From: Poa pratensis
Lineage: Eukaryota; Streptophyta; Magnoliopsida; Poales; Poaceae
Assembly (NCBI GenBank): GCA_947311845.1
Contig: CAMZMU010000089.1
Span: forward strand, 21,632,438 to 21,696,437
DNA length: 64,000 bases
Direction of reading: 5' to 3'
Shown here: positions 21,086 through 32,099 of the stretch, piece after piece
How the letters are laid out: the number at the start of each line of letters is the position of its first letter
Position numbering within the stretch: position 1 is the stretch's first letter
Notes under the pieces: generated by a model
What the model was told of the DNA's origin: nothing
What the model saw: the letters and a program-made list of their open reading frames with translations, nothing else
Database searches by the model: none
Made by a program: the position numbers and the translations under genes

Positions 21086-22746
21086 CAGGGCCACGGCCCG
21101 GGGCGTAGGAATTTAGGCAGGCCAATATTTTTTATATGGCCTGGGGCGCAAGCGCGCAGGCGCAGCCCAGCCCAGTAGGCAGAGCAAGAACGCGTCGTTC
21201 TGGTCGCTGTTCTGGTCGTTCTGGTCGCACTCGCGTTCGTGGTCGACTCCTCGTGCGAGGACAGAAACCTAGCAGGTAGCAGCCGCCGGCCGCCGCCGCC
21301 CCTCGCCGCGCCGGCGCTTGTCCAACCGCCCCGCCGCGACTCTGCCCAATCGCCGGCCGGCCTCCGCCGCCCACTTGCCCCGCAGCACCGTCCGTGGCAC
21401 CAGCGAGCTGCCTCCGGGAAGCGTCCAGTTTCGAGTTCCGACCACCGTCCAGCACCGCCCCGCAGTTCCGACCTCCGCCGCCCTTCGCGAGGCTTGTCCA
21501 GCTCGCTGGTACCGCCACCGAGCGACCCTCGCCTCGCCGGTCGCCGCGTCTGTCTCCACACGGTCTAAATTGGGAAAGAGACGCGACCACGCCGCCGAGC
21601 CGAGGTAAAAATCCCCATTTTTCTGCTCTGTCCCCCACCTTCCCAAATCTTTTATTTCTCTTAGATAGACTAGTTTAGACTACAATTGTTCTGTCTATGT
21701 AGAATGTGGAGGCGATTTAGTAAATCTTGCTTCATTTTCAATTTACAGGGAGATAAGATGAGTAAAAGAAATAGGGAAGTGACAGCTTATTTTCCAGTAC
21801 AACCCAGAACTGCTCAATTCACGGCAGAGGGCCCTTCAGCCGATAATAATTCCCATGTTACAGCTGAACTTGGCCCTGGTGATATTGAATCAGACCCTGG
21901 TTTGAGAATACCTATTGAGGATTTGAATCCAGACATTAGAGATCTTGCTAGAAGGGAGTACATGAATAGGGGTCCTTGCCAACCAACTGATCATACATAT
22001 GCACGAACATTGGTAGGAAAAGGGTACAGAAGCTTTCATGATTCTTGGTACAAGGATAATCGTGGCTGGCTGGAATATAGCATTGCTAAAGATGCTGCCT
22101 TTTGCTTTTATTGTTTCCTGTTTAAACAACCAAGAGCTGAAAAGTATGGTGTTGAAGCATTCACAAAGAAAGGGTTTAAAACTTGGAAGGATGGGCCTAA
22201 AGTTCTTGTTGACCATGTTGGTAAACATGACAGTGCTCATAATAAAGCTAGACAACATTATGAGGCTTACAAAAATCAGAGGCAGAATATTCCAAATGTG
22301 TTTGTTCGGGTACCAATAGTGATGAAGAAAAGTACAAAGCTCGTCTCTTGATTATATTGGGTGTTGTCAAATTTCTGCTTCTTCAAGCTCTTGCTTTCCG
22401 TGGTCATGATGAGTCCAGTAGCTCAAAGAATAAGGGTAACTTTAAGGAGATTATTACTTATTTTACTTGTTGTTTTTTGCACTGATTAGAATTTCAATTT
22501 TGTACTTGAAGGTTTAGATATTGAAGATGTAGTCATGGGAGGCTCAGATCAACCAAATCCTTGATTTGGTACCATCTATTGTATTATTTTTGCTATACAT
22601 TGTCTTCTTTTATCGAATTGAATATCATGTTGCAACTCGTATTAGCTATCCAACTCAGTTTGCCTTCACTTATGCATTGAAAATGGGGTCATTTTTTGGA
22701 TGATTTTTGTCCCTTAAGTTTTGGCCCGGGGCGTCAGCCATTCCTG
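21086..22746 (+). mobile_element. hAT-like DNA transposon, decayed
   Basis: Encodes a TTF/ZMYM-type transposase fragment behind a GC-rich 5' region (about 21140-21620). Proposed ends are CAGGGCCACGGCCCGGGGCG at 21086 and the complement of CAGGAATGGCTGACGCCCCG at 22727-22746, both sharing CAGG and a CCCGGG core. The flanks share only GCTAC (21081-21085 and 22747-22751), shorter than the 8-bp duplication normal for hAT, so the ends are tentative. Confidence 0.65.
21758..22482 (+). pseudogene. hAT transposase (TTF/zinc finger MYM-type 1-like), truncated
   Basis: Start chosen at the ATG at 21758, after a likely leader intron (acceptor TTTACAG at 21742-21748). The N-terminus has a TTF-type zinc-binding region: RGPCQPTDHTYART, LEYSIAKDAAFCFYCFLFKQ and DHVGKHDSAHNKARQHYEA. 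Proteins of this class carry an RNase-H-like hAT catalytic core of several hundred residues after it. Here the frame shifts near 22310 and, in the new frame, LLLQALAFRGHDESSSS continues to about 22482 before stopping. The catalytic core and the C-terminal dimerisation domain are absent. It could at most bind DNA. Confidence 0.82.
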
Positions 22747-22751
22747 GCTAC

Positions 22752-23212
22752 GCCTTCTGCATGCATGCATGGTGTCATGCATGCACCATTGACGGCCGTG
22801 CGGTCCCTTTCCCTGCATGAATCGGCCGTCCAGCTGGGGCGGTGTCTTGTAGTCCCGGTTACATGTAACTTTTGAAATCGATATTTTAACTTTCAAAAAG
22901 ATCTGAAAAAAATCCTATATGTACGCAATGATGTGTTCTATCAATGTAGAAAGTTTTAACTCGAAATATGTTCTATTCTAGGCGAGATTTGTCTATTTTA
23001 TGTGGCTCAAAATACAATATTTTTTGAATTGAAAATTTGCAGGTTGTAGAATACATCATTATCAATATCTAGAATTTTTAAACTTTGGGGTTACTTTTTG
23101 CTTTTTCGCCGTGCAGCTAAGCTTTTGTAAATTGTAGGGCGAGGAAAAGGACATGTGACGTGGTAATTTACAGTACTATACCGTTTTTCCTGTATCTTGC
23201 AGATATCAAATA
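22752..23212. other. AT-rich intergenic, nothing recognised
   Basis: No gene or terminal repeats seen. A CATGCATGCATG simple stretch lies at about 22758-22790. Confidence 0.4.
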
Positions 23213-23347
23213 TACCCCCTCCGTTTGAGTTTCTAAATATAAGATGTATCCAGACATGTTTTGGTGTATATGTTCATCCATTTCAATACATTTCTATACT
23301 ACATTTTAAATAACTAAAACATCTTGTATTTAGAAAAGGAGGGGGTA
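23213..23347. mobile_element. Stowaway-like MITE
   Basis: Bordered by TA. Starts CCCCCTCCGTTTGAGTTTC and ends TATTTAGAAAAGGAGGGGG, with AAGATGT/ACATCTT and other pairing between the arms. Confidence 0.88.
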
Positions 23348-23589
23348 CATGCTCATGGAATCTTTACTATGTGGACGTGTATAGTTGGTGCATTGCTTAA
23401 ACTCGATTTTGAGCGGCCGCGCAAGAACAAAAGCCATGATTTTTTTTCCGTGCCGCGAAAACACAAAACCGCGTTTGTGCCCAAATGATAAACAGTGCAA
23501 CTGGAATTTTCGTGTGTCTTGGAGTATGGGCACAGACCCGCACATCGTTCGATTCGCTAGGATCACACACCGCTGTCCATCGACCTAAC

Positions 23590-25068
23590 AACCAGTTAAC
23601 CAGTTAGATCATCTCCACCAGCGCGCCCAATACAGCGTCCGGTAAAGTTGTCGGACATGCGCTATTGGGCGTGCAGGCAAGCGTTGCCACCTATTGGGAG
23701 CGTCACGCCCCACCGAGCGATCTCAATAGGTTTTTGAGAAAAAAAACTTGAGACTCGAATATGGACGAACCGGCGATATTTCATTGAATTTGAAGGATAT
23801 TTAACAAACTTAAACGAAATTTGACAAACGACATTTAACGAACTTAAACAAAATTTAAACTTAACCCTAGACCCTAGATCTAGCGGCTCTGACGGTGGAC
23901 GCTTGAGAAGGAAGCCTATTCCGGCGACGACATGTCTTGCATGTCTCAATGATCTCCGGCCGCTGAGGAGGAAGTATCATCTGCGCCGTCATCGCTGAGG
24001 CTTCTGGTTTCACCCGCTGCGGCTCCGGCCTTGAGGAACGTCTCCGGGTCACCGCCGTCGCAGAGCGTGGTGGGGTTTGATCTAGCGGCGGCGGAGGGAG
24101 GTCTCGATGGCCGCCTGCATTCCCTCCCACTCCGTTTCACCCCAGTCGCCGTCGCTGTCACTGTCCTCCGCCCCCTGCTCCGGTGCCGGTAACGCTGCCG
24201 GCGGTGGGGCTGCTGGGGCAGGTTCCAGTGTGACTTTGATGAATTGGGGTCTCTGCGGTCTCTGAACCGGGAGCACGAGCAGAGTTAGTATCAGCAAAGA
24301 AAGCGTTGGATCCAGAGGTTCCGTAGAAGTTGGAGCAAGATATAGTAAGTACCCTATGTGTTCAAAAGACTTATGCAATGGAGTATATTGTGAAGAAGCC
24401 AACTAACCGGAGTCCCAACTCCGCCACGTGCCAAGAGATCTTGCAATAATGGTGGGTGTTGTGGGAAGGGTGGAACTCGTATCGCGGGTGGGAACCGAGG
24501 CAGCGGAGTCCCATTACCATATAGATCAGCAAGCGCATGCACGTTAAGTTTAGGTGATGTCATGTGTCACAAAGACAAAGGCTAAAACCGGTGAGAGTAG
24601 AAAATATCTTATCTTGCCTACAATGGGTGAGAACTAACCTCGTTTATGAAATCCTGGCGCTCCAGAGCCCGAGTGTTCGCCTCGTGGTATGTTCGGCAGT
24701 CTGCATTAAATTGATCCATCATCGTATCATAGGCTTCAATTTGCTGGGGCTACAATACGATATAATTAATCTCGGCAGCGTAGCATAGCAGAAACAAAAG
24801 AAGGAAAAGAGGATGAAAAGGAGAAAAACTTACAGTGGGGGGCACCCGTGTGGCAGGCCGTGGCGTAGACCCCACCCCCGCCCGAGGTGCCAGATCGAAC
24901 CTGTGGGTATGTGACACCCGCCTGGAAACTGCTATCTAGAATCCTGTAGCGTCCGGAAAACGGGCTCCCTCTACGGCATGGGGATTACTCCCGAATGTAA
25001 AATCTACTAGAGAGGTGCAAACGGATGTCCGCCAGAGCAAGATGCGCGACCTCCATGTAGGGCTTACG
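23590..25068. other. intergenic sequence with low-confidence coding relics
   Basis: On the minus strand around 24090-24400 an open frame contains DSDSDGDWGETEWEG after a proline/alanine-rich stretch. It looks like a degenerate transposon-associated or hypothetical protein, but no family is recognised and flanking frames are broken. Nothing else is supported. Confidence 0.3.
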
Positions 25069-25069
25069 C

Positions 25070-25474
25070 TTGCCCTAAAAAAATCCTTATGTTTCTTTCC
25101 TTTCAGATGTTTCACCAAGTATAAATGAGGTGCCCGATGCGCTCTCTTGACTTGACGTTTGAATGACATGAGAGGCATTTCTCCCACCAAGTGTTGAGAG
25201 ACTCATGTTGGCTTGTTGCCGGAAGGGTGACAGTCCCAGCCCCGAGAGCACCATATTAGTGATTGCTGCGGAGTAAGGACAGTCTTTGCACAGGTGATTT
25301 ACAGTCTCGTTGGTGGAGAGGCATAGTTGGCAAGTAGGTCTGTTCTGGCCAACCTCGAAGAGGGAGGTTGTCAGCGGTAAGAATTCTTCCATGAAAGGCC
25401 AGCCATGCGAACAACCTGCATCTGGGGATAGCGAGAGCACTCCAACATTTTTTCGGGCGGGAGGGCGAAATCAT
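25070..25474 (-). pseudogene. LINE C-terminal fragment (reverse-transcriptase zinc-binding region)
   Basis: Minus-strand reading gives CRLFAWLAFHGRILTADNL and LRGWPEQ, then after a frameshift near 25330 QNRPTCQLCLSTNETVNHL and CKDCPYS. This is the zf-RVT pattern that follows the reverse transcriptase in plant LINEs and LINE-like genes: a WL...LTADNL helix, then C-x2-C...H...C. Neither the reverse transcriptase core nor the endonuclease is present. A second frame shift is suggested near 25190. It is a non-functional remnant. Confidence 0.78.
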
Positions 25475-25691
25475 AGGGCCCCGATTGGTTCGTTGTTTTA
25501 GCTCTGTAATCGGCGGTAAGTTTTACGGACGTCCTTAGATCCGTGTTTTTTCCGAACCGTTCCATCGTTTTAATCCCGGGGTGGAAATATACCTGTTTCC
25601 CAAGCGGGGCCTACATTATAATATCGATCTCTGTGAAAAAAGTACACCACGCATTTGGAGGATGGGTGTTTGGTGAATCTCATCACACGTT

Positions 25692-26049
25692 GTGCACCCG
25701 GGAGCATGTGCTCCCGGTTTTTTCGAAAAAAAATTGAAAATTAAAAACTTGTCAAAAAATTCCGAAAAAAATCATGCACGTACCTGAGCATGTCACGCAC
25801 CATAGTGTCAAATTTGGCGACGAAACGACATCGCGGCCGCCCGGTGCAAAAATGACAAATCACAGATCTGAAAATTCAAATTTTGTCATTTTTGCACAGG
25901 GCGGCCGCGATGTCGTTTCGTCGCCAAATTTGACACGATGGTGCGTGACATGCTCAGGTACGTGCATGATTTTTTTCGGAATTTTTTGACAAGTTTTCAA
26001 TTTTCAATTTTTTTTCGAAAAAACCGGGAACACATGCTCCCGGGTGCAC
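25692..26049. mobile_element. 358-bp near-perfect foldback element
   Basis: The left arm from GTGCACCCGGGAGCATGTG pairs with the right arm ending CACATGCTCCCGGGTGCAC. Pairing continues almost to a ~20-bp loop near 25858-25880, so each arm is about 170 bp, with a handful of mismatches. A transcript would fold into a long hairpin. No clean target duplication was found. It may be a Mutator-like or unclassified MITE. Confidence 0.85.
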
Positions 26050-26389
26050 TTGTGAGTTTCCGGGAGTGATGAGCGCTATACTATGGTACTAGGGGATTAG
26101 GCGTGGACTCCGCCGCGCCCGTGGGTTTTTTTTTTGTTTTGAATTATTCGATTGTAAAATTGTGGAAATTGGAGAATCGTCAATATTTTGGAAATGGTTT
26201 AAATTCGAAAGTCATCAAGTTTTGGAATAGTATAGCACTTTTAAATTCAATTTGGAAGATGAAATATCGTGGCGTAAAATGTTATAATAAGTTTGTATTC
26301 TCTGATGGAAATTTATTTTAATGTTATATTCCATTGGGTGAGCATATCATTATGATATCTGTTTTCAAATATTGTTGGTGGATAGATCT

Positions 26390-26935
26390 GAAGATCATGC
26401 GAAATGAATTTGGTTTTTTTTTTTGAAATATACGCGGTATTAAAATCTTCGAATGTGTTTTGAAATATTCACAGTATTAAAATCCTGAAGATCGTGCGAT
26501 ATGAATTTGAATTTTTTTAAAATATTGACGGTATTAAGATCTTCGAATGTGTTTTGAAATATTCACAGTACTAAAATCTTAAAAAAATGTTTGCATTATG
26601 CTATAAGTAATTAGCATTTTTTTTTGTGGTCATTTTCACATTTTTCTGATGAATATATGTACTGAAATCTTCGAATGTGTTTTGAAATATTCGCAGTATT
26701 AAAATCCTGAAGATCATGCGAAATGAATTTTAATTTTTTTTGAAATATTCAGGGTACTGAAATCTTCGATTGTGTTTTGAAAAATTCACAGTATTACTTC
26801 GAGTGTGTTTTGAAATATTCGCAATATTAAAATCTTCAAAAAATGTTCGCGTTATGGTATAAGTAATTAGCATTTTTTTGTGATCATTTTCATATTTTTT
26901 CGTATTTTTTTGGTGAATATATCCTAAGATATTAA
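26390..26935 (+). repeat. degenerate AT-rich direct repeats
   Basis: The motif CTTCGAATGTGTTTTGAAAT or close variants recurs at about 26447, 26541, 26671, 26762 and 26795. It usually precedes CAGTATTAAAATCCTGAAGA. A larger duplication of about 240 bp is also evident from the repeated TATAAGTAATTAGCATTTTT (26611 and 26860). No coding content. Confidence 0.75.
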
Positions 26936-26959
26936 GTTTGCAATTTTAATCATTTTTCT

Positions 26960-27760
26960 GTTTTTTTTTTCGGAGGGAAAAGGTCGGAGCCGCTGACAGG
27001 TGGGACCCGCGCTGACATCATGGTGACGTCAGCGGGTGCGCCGCCAGATCCGCAGCGGCGGCGTTGCGCTCGCCGGCGGCCATCCAGGGCGAGTCTGGAC
27101 ACGCCGCTGGTCGCGCTGGAAGCGCCTCGTTGCGGGCGACCCCGACGTGGCGGCGCCGCCCCGATTTGGTCGCCGGAGGGCCGCCGGAGACGCGCGGAAC
27201 GCGGCGGATGTCCGCGCGGCGGCGGCGACGATTGCGGCGCAACGGCGGCGCCCCGGCACGGACCGCTTGGCGAGGAGGTGGAGGGCGGCGCGGTGCACCT
27301 CCCCGTGCCCTTAGATTTGGACGGGGAGGGCCGGAGCGACGGCGTGGCGCGGCGGCCGGCGGCGGCGACCGCGGGGTCGCGCGAGCGAGAGGGGAGCTCG
27401 GCGTTTTTTTGCAAATAGGCCCCAAGATTTTCAAGAAAGTGCATAAAGTTCCTCCCGCAGTGCGAAATGTGAAATTCATGCGAATCTTGAGAAACCGGAG
27501 GTCTTTTTTGGAAAAGTATCGGGCGACCGGGTGGGCGACCGGCTGACCGCGCGCGACGGGCTGGTGACCGGTACACGTGGAGCTGCGCGATTGGCCTAAA
27601 ATAGGAATGAACAGTAAGGTCGTGATTTGGGGGCGACGTGGAGCGATCCTGGCCGTCCGTCGCGCGGATCGGACGGCCAGGGTTGGGGGGCGACGTGGAG
27701 GGCTGGAGAGGGCAGGGATCCTTCGGCCTTTTATATATAGTAGGATGTTATTGTGCATGC
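26960..27760. other. GC-rich block, overlapping frames on both strands
   Basis: High GC with long open frames in most phases, which here reflects composition. It ends near a TATATATAG stretch at about 27733. It has the look of a repeat of the grass genome but no termini or domains are recognised. Confidence 0.35.
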
Positions 27761-28230
27761 TTTAAAAAAAACTCCCGAAAAATTACCGTGCATGATTTGT
27801 GCATGTTACCTCAGAGCTGCCCATAGAGCCATAGAGGACAGTTAGAGTGTGTGCAGTGTGAGCCATGTCCAAAAAGGTTTTAGATCATGGCAGCTAGGTC
27901 CCTCTCTTGCACCGTTGGATCATCATCGTACGCCCCATAAGCACTGCAGCGTGCTTTAGCATTTAGCCGCCCGCTTTCGCAGAAATAAACTCACACTACA
28001 CAACAGATTCACTAAAATAAAGGGTATATCGTGTTGCCCCAGAAATTCCTTATATTTACAGCACAAATGCCACCATGACGATATGTCTCTAGTATCGCAA
28101 CAAAAATCTGAGTATACCAACAAAAAAATTCAGACCTTGTACAAAAAAAATACATATTATTTAAACAAATCATTGCAACATTTCACGTAAGGTAATGTTA
28201 CGAAAACGTGGTTAGACAGCAAACTGGTTG
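27761..28230. other. intergenic, nothing recognised
   Basis: Mixed AT-rich sequence up to the second segmental-duplication breakpoint at 28231. No gene or terminal repeat seen. Confidence 0.35.
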
Positions 28231-30165
28231 TGTATATTGCTTTTGAGCTAGTGGAATGTGTATACAACAAGTCCGCCAAACTGGTCCAAGTCCGCCAAAC
28301 TGTTGTACACCCTTTGCCTTTTTCTTCGAAACGGAGGCAAAAGATTTGCCTCATCGATTAATTAAGAAGAAGAGAACTGCCCAGTTAATTAACGGAAAAT
28401 CGGGCGAAAACCGATACATAAGGACCCCATGCGGACTACTCGCTAAGAAAGACACTCCATGACTCCACGGTCAACCCGACAAACAAACATAACACACAAC
28501 AACCACGATCCCTAGCACTTCTACCTCGCAAAGAAACCCCAACGAAACCAAGGTTGAAGACAACGGACATCACCAAATCCACGGAGACGAGCCAATTGGA
28601 GATGGTGGTCGAAGAGACTGAGTATCATCCATTAAGCAGCTGCGGACGCCTTACCAATGGCGCCACTCTTCTTGCCTATGCTCCTAAAGCCTTCGCCCCA
28701 GTCTTCCCTAGTTGGAGGAAAATTCTTCACTGCACCCGTCTGTGTTCTATCATTACTCGTGTGGTTAAACGTTGTATTTAGTTGCATTGAATAGTTATGC
28801 ACGGTATTCATTCGGTTAAGTAAGATTGGATGCACAGAACCACTAGTGAGATAGTGCCCCAGTAAACTTTGAGAACCTGGAAGTAAAGTTCTATAACTAT
28901 GCTACACATGGTGAGCAGAGTAAAGCGACATCAACATTCTTGGGTAAACATCTTTGGGCTACAACACTGAAAACCCACATTGAAGTTAACCCCTGTAATT
29001 CTAATCACAACAATTCACCCTTTTCACCTATTGTACGAACTGTTTGCCTGAAAATGTTTGCGCAAACATCCAATCTGAAGGTGCGACATTGTACATTGTG
29101 ATCGTCCTCCCCTTTCCTCCAGTGACCTCGAACGACAGCGGCTGGCCTCGGAGGTCTGCATCGCACTGCCAGTTCTGTCCCCAGTTCCTCCCCATTGGTA
29201 TCCACCCGGTCTTTGACCCTTTCACTTTCATGGCGTCGACCTCACCGTCTGCTGCCACATTGGTGATCAGTACCTGGAGGAAGTTGGCGCCGCCGGTGAT
29301 CGTAAACCTTATTCCGCCGGCTCTGTCGCAGCTCACCCTGCACAATTGACGTCAATGGCTGGTCACAAATGAGATACCGCTTGCTTTATCATTGGTGGTG
29401 ATCTAACTGACTTGTAAAGAGAATACGTGGTGTTTACTACTCTTGCACCAGTTGAGACATACTCATAGCATTTGTCTGAAACTGTGGAAGTACTCATTAT
29501 TAGCACACAGGAGTCAGATTTTAAAATGAAAAAAGTGTCACTGGTTGAAGCTGCTCTTTTCTTTACACCCTCTCAAGCCCTGATACTTTCTACCCAGTAG
29601 CACGCAATGCAAAGTGGCTTGAAACCTGTTCCACAGTCTACGATCCATTTCTAATCATAAAACATCATTCTGAACTTTTGCAAAAGCAGGTTATAATACT
29701 ACACCAGTTGCACAACTCAAGAATGATAGTGACACTTTTGCACGTATATTCACACATTGGTTATCTACAGAGTCAATGATAAGCTAAAGGGCAATTCAGG
29801 AGCATCAAATTAACTTGTTGTTACCTTCGAAACTGCACCTGGACAATGTCAGCCTTGGCCTTGGCCACCGGAGGAAGGCAGCCTCGGTCATCTCGAGGTG
29901 CTCCTTGGGGAAGTTGCACCAGCCACCGAAGTCGTCGGCGAGGCCGAAGTTGGGTGGGCAGAAGTCCGTCGCCGTCACAACGACGGTTGGGCTGCCCCTG
30001 AGGCACCAGAGGATGTTGTTGACGCACCGGAGCTCGTAGCAGCCGCCGCAGGCGCTGCCCCTCCCGAACAGCGCGCCGCTCAGGCCGGCCGTGTACCTCC
30101 CGTATCTGAATATGTCCAGGTCCCCATACCCACAAGCGCCACCACCTTCAGAGTTTCAGACAACC
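28231..30165. repeat. segmental duplication, copy 2 (expansin locus)
   Basis: Counterpart of 16676-19147, offset by about 11.5 kb in direct orientation. Homology starts within what is MORC 3' UTR in copy 1, although no MORC coding sequence lies upstream here. Copy 2 carries a private insertion of about 390 bp at 28316-28705 and lacks both retroposons of copy 1. Confidence 0.9.
28316..28705 (-). mobile_element. private insertion, probably a truncated retroposon
   Basis: Copy 1 reads straight through CCCTTTGCC into TTAGTTGGAGGAAA; here about 390 bp intervene. The left edge is T-rich (TTTTTCTTCG), as expected for the A-rich tail of a retroposon inserted in minus orientation, and TTTGCCTCCGTTTCG (antisense) resembles grass LINE tails. 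A clear target duplication was not found. Confidence 0.55.
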
Positions 30166-31614
30166 GTTGCATCAGATTTAAGAAATGAAATCGTTTCTAG
30201 GTAACACAAAACACAGAAAGAATCGACATTGAGCACATGATGTAAATGACATTCCATGTGATCTTCAGAATCCAGAGTATATTTTTGATGAATCTTCTCA
30301 AGGGAAAAAAAACGAGTTAATGGCACCCGCGGTTACACAACTCGACGTCAATGTGCACTTAAGTCACACTTCTCCAGAATGTGATTATTTGGTCACACAA
30401 CTCGACAAGTGCGTGCACGCAGGTCACTGGCCCCACTTGTCAGTCCGTTTTGGACGGTAAATTTTCAGAAAACCTCCTGGAGTAATATTAATTTTACAAA
30501 ATGATCCCCCTGGAGGACCATTTTGTAAAATTAGGAGGACCATTTTGTAAAATTAGAAGGACCATTTTGTAAAATTAATATTACTCCAGGGGGTTTTCTG
30601 AAAATTTACCGTCCAAAACGGACTGACAAGTGGGGCCAGTGACCTGCGTGCACGCACTTGTCGAGTTGTGTGACCAAATAATCACATTCTGGAGAAGTGT
30701 GACTTAAGTGCACATCGACGACAAGTTGTGTGACCGCTGGTGCTATTAACTAAAAAAACAGAGTCGATTTCAATGGAGCAGTTACTGAGTGTGAAGGTAC
30801 ACTGCATGACTTGAGTGCAGGCAGTGACAGCAAGAAAAGATCATGTTGTACTACCTTGCCCGGACCCCTCATATATATCAGGATTGTCAAAGCATTCAAT
30901 GTGCCTTTTATTCCCACTTCTTACGCAAAGGGGAAACCAATTTAGTAAAAAATGCACTAATGCTCCACTCCAATTATTAGTTTTCTTTCGGCTGAATAGG
31001 ATTGCACTAACACACCAAAAAGTTTCTTTAAGAATGGTAAGAAAATGTTGATGGTAAAGGACAGCATTAGCATCGAGACTGTTCTATAGTTATCAAAGAA
31101 ACCCTTTTCCAGCTCTTTTCACAAATCACAGTGAGGCACGCTTATCATCTAGTAGTACAGAACATCCATGGAATGTTCAGTTCCAGGAATCAAAATCCAC
31201 CTAAACAAGTAGTGAAAGGGAACAAGTTTCTAACATCGAATCTTCCCCCTCTGCATTGTGTTGCAATTTCACACTACCATTTCCCTGGGCAATACGCTGG
31301 ATCTGCCTAATCACACACCATCTCCTCCCAAACATACAACATTCATGATCTCCAATCTCCGTCAAGAAAAAAATGCAGAGAGAAAGCGGGGCAAAAGATG
31401 TTCATTCACTCTTGGAGGCGAAACGAGCGCGCGGGAAGGAACGCATACCATCGTTGAGCGGGTGCCCCTGGGACTCCTTGACGTAGGTGGCCGTGCCCAG
31501 CCTCCAGTCCTCGTAGCCGCCGCCGCCGCCGCCATTGCCCCCCAGCCTTGAGCCAACGCTGCACCTGGCGCCGGAGATCAACAGCAGGAAGAGCAGGAGC
31601 AGAGAGCCCACCAT
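29028..31614 (-). pseudogene. alpha-expansin, copy 2 (three exons, 1-bp deletion)
   Basis: Exon 1 31449-31614, exon 2 29825-30145, exon 3 29028-29337. The ATG at 31614 opens a signal peptide ([18 protein letters not shown]), then a glycine run and [11 protein letters not shown]. Exon 2 gives the barrel domain ([47 protein letters not shown]). Exon 3 gives the pollen-allergen-like domain. Introns have GT/AG ends. Exon 2 is 321 nt where phase needs 322: one G is missing at about 29862, in CTCCGGTGG against CTCCGGGTGG in copy 1. With it the protein would be about 265 aa, normal for the family. KEHLEM stands where most alpha-expansins have HFD. It is a pseudogene unless the deletion is an assembly error. 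Confidence 0.9.
30316..30750. mobile_element. 435-bp foldback element in expansin intron 1
   Basis: The arms starting GTTAATGGCACCCGCGGTTA and ending complementary GACCGCTGGTGCTATTAAC pair over about 190 bp. They include ACTTGTCAGTCCGTTTTGGA and its complement. The loop carries three direct copies of GGACCATTTTGTAAAATTA (about 30518-30580). No coding content. It lies between exons 1 and 2 of expansin copy 2, and copy 1 has lost this region. Confidence 0.85.
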
Positions 31615-32077
31615 GGTGATCACTCTGATTCGCCGGCCGGTGCCACTGTTGGATCGAAGTGTTCTTGCGGCGGATTGGAGGAGGAAGGAAGGGGGACTTG
31701 TGTTGGCCTTGGTGGTGCTGCTGCAGTGCTGCTTTGTTCTTGGCGAGTTCTTGGGCTCCCTCCTGGGGTGGGGGCAGTGTTTCTTTGCCGTGGCTTGGAC
31801 TGTGGTGCAGTGGTGGCGAGGGAGTCAAAGACGAGGGAGGGCAGTGGGGCATGGGAGCAGAACGGGGCGCTGCTTTCGCCACGCCCTTTCTGTCCTCACT
31901 TTATCGGGATTCGCTGCCATGGCGAGCAGACCTCGCGCGCGCGGCGGCTTCCCTTTCGAGGAACTGGACGCGACATTCCTCCGTGCCGCGCCCTCCAGGA
32001 CATCACGTTTCGCACAGTAGTCTTCTGTCCAACAAAGCCATACGAATCGTATAATACGATACGTCCCTTCTCTCAAA
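31615..32077 (-). promoter_or_regulatory. presumed upstream region of expansin copy 2
   Basis: Lies directly upstream of the ATG at 31614. No convincing antisense TATA box near the expected distance. Open frames here reflect GC content. Confidence 0.3.
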
Positions 32078-32099
32078 ATGCAGCGTGAGACCTCGTTTC

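Noticed and set aside
26390..26935. CRISPR-like or satellite array
   Set aside because: Repeat lengths and spacings are irregular and the sequence is eukaryotic intergenic DNA; no uniform repeat-spacer structure.
27018..27758. Long frames in the GC-rich block at 27 kb
   Set aside because: Open in most phases on both strands, no homology or splicing signals; treated as composition artefact.
31535..32088. Plus-strand frames over expansin exon 1 and its upstream region
   Set aside because: They overlap the antisense expansin signal-peptide exon, have no conserved motif, and the exon phase works only on the minus strand.
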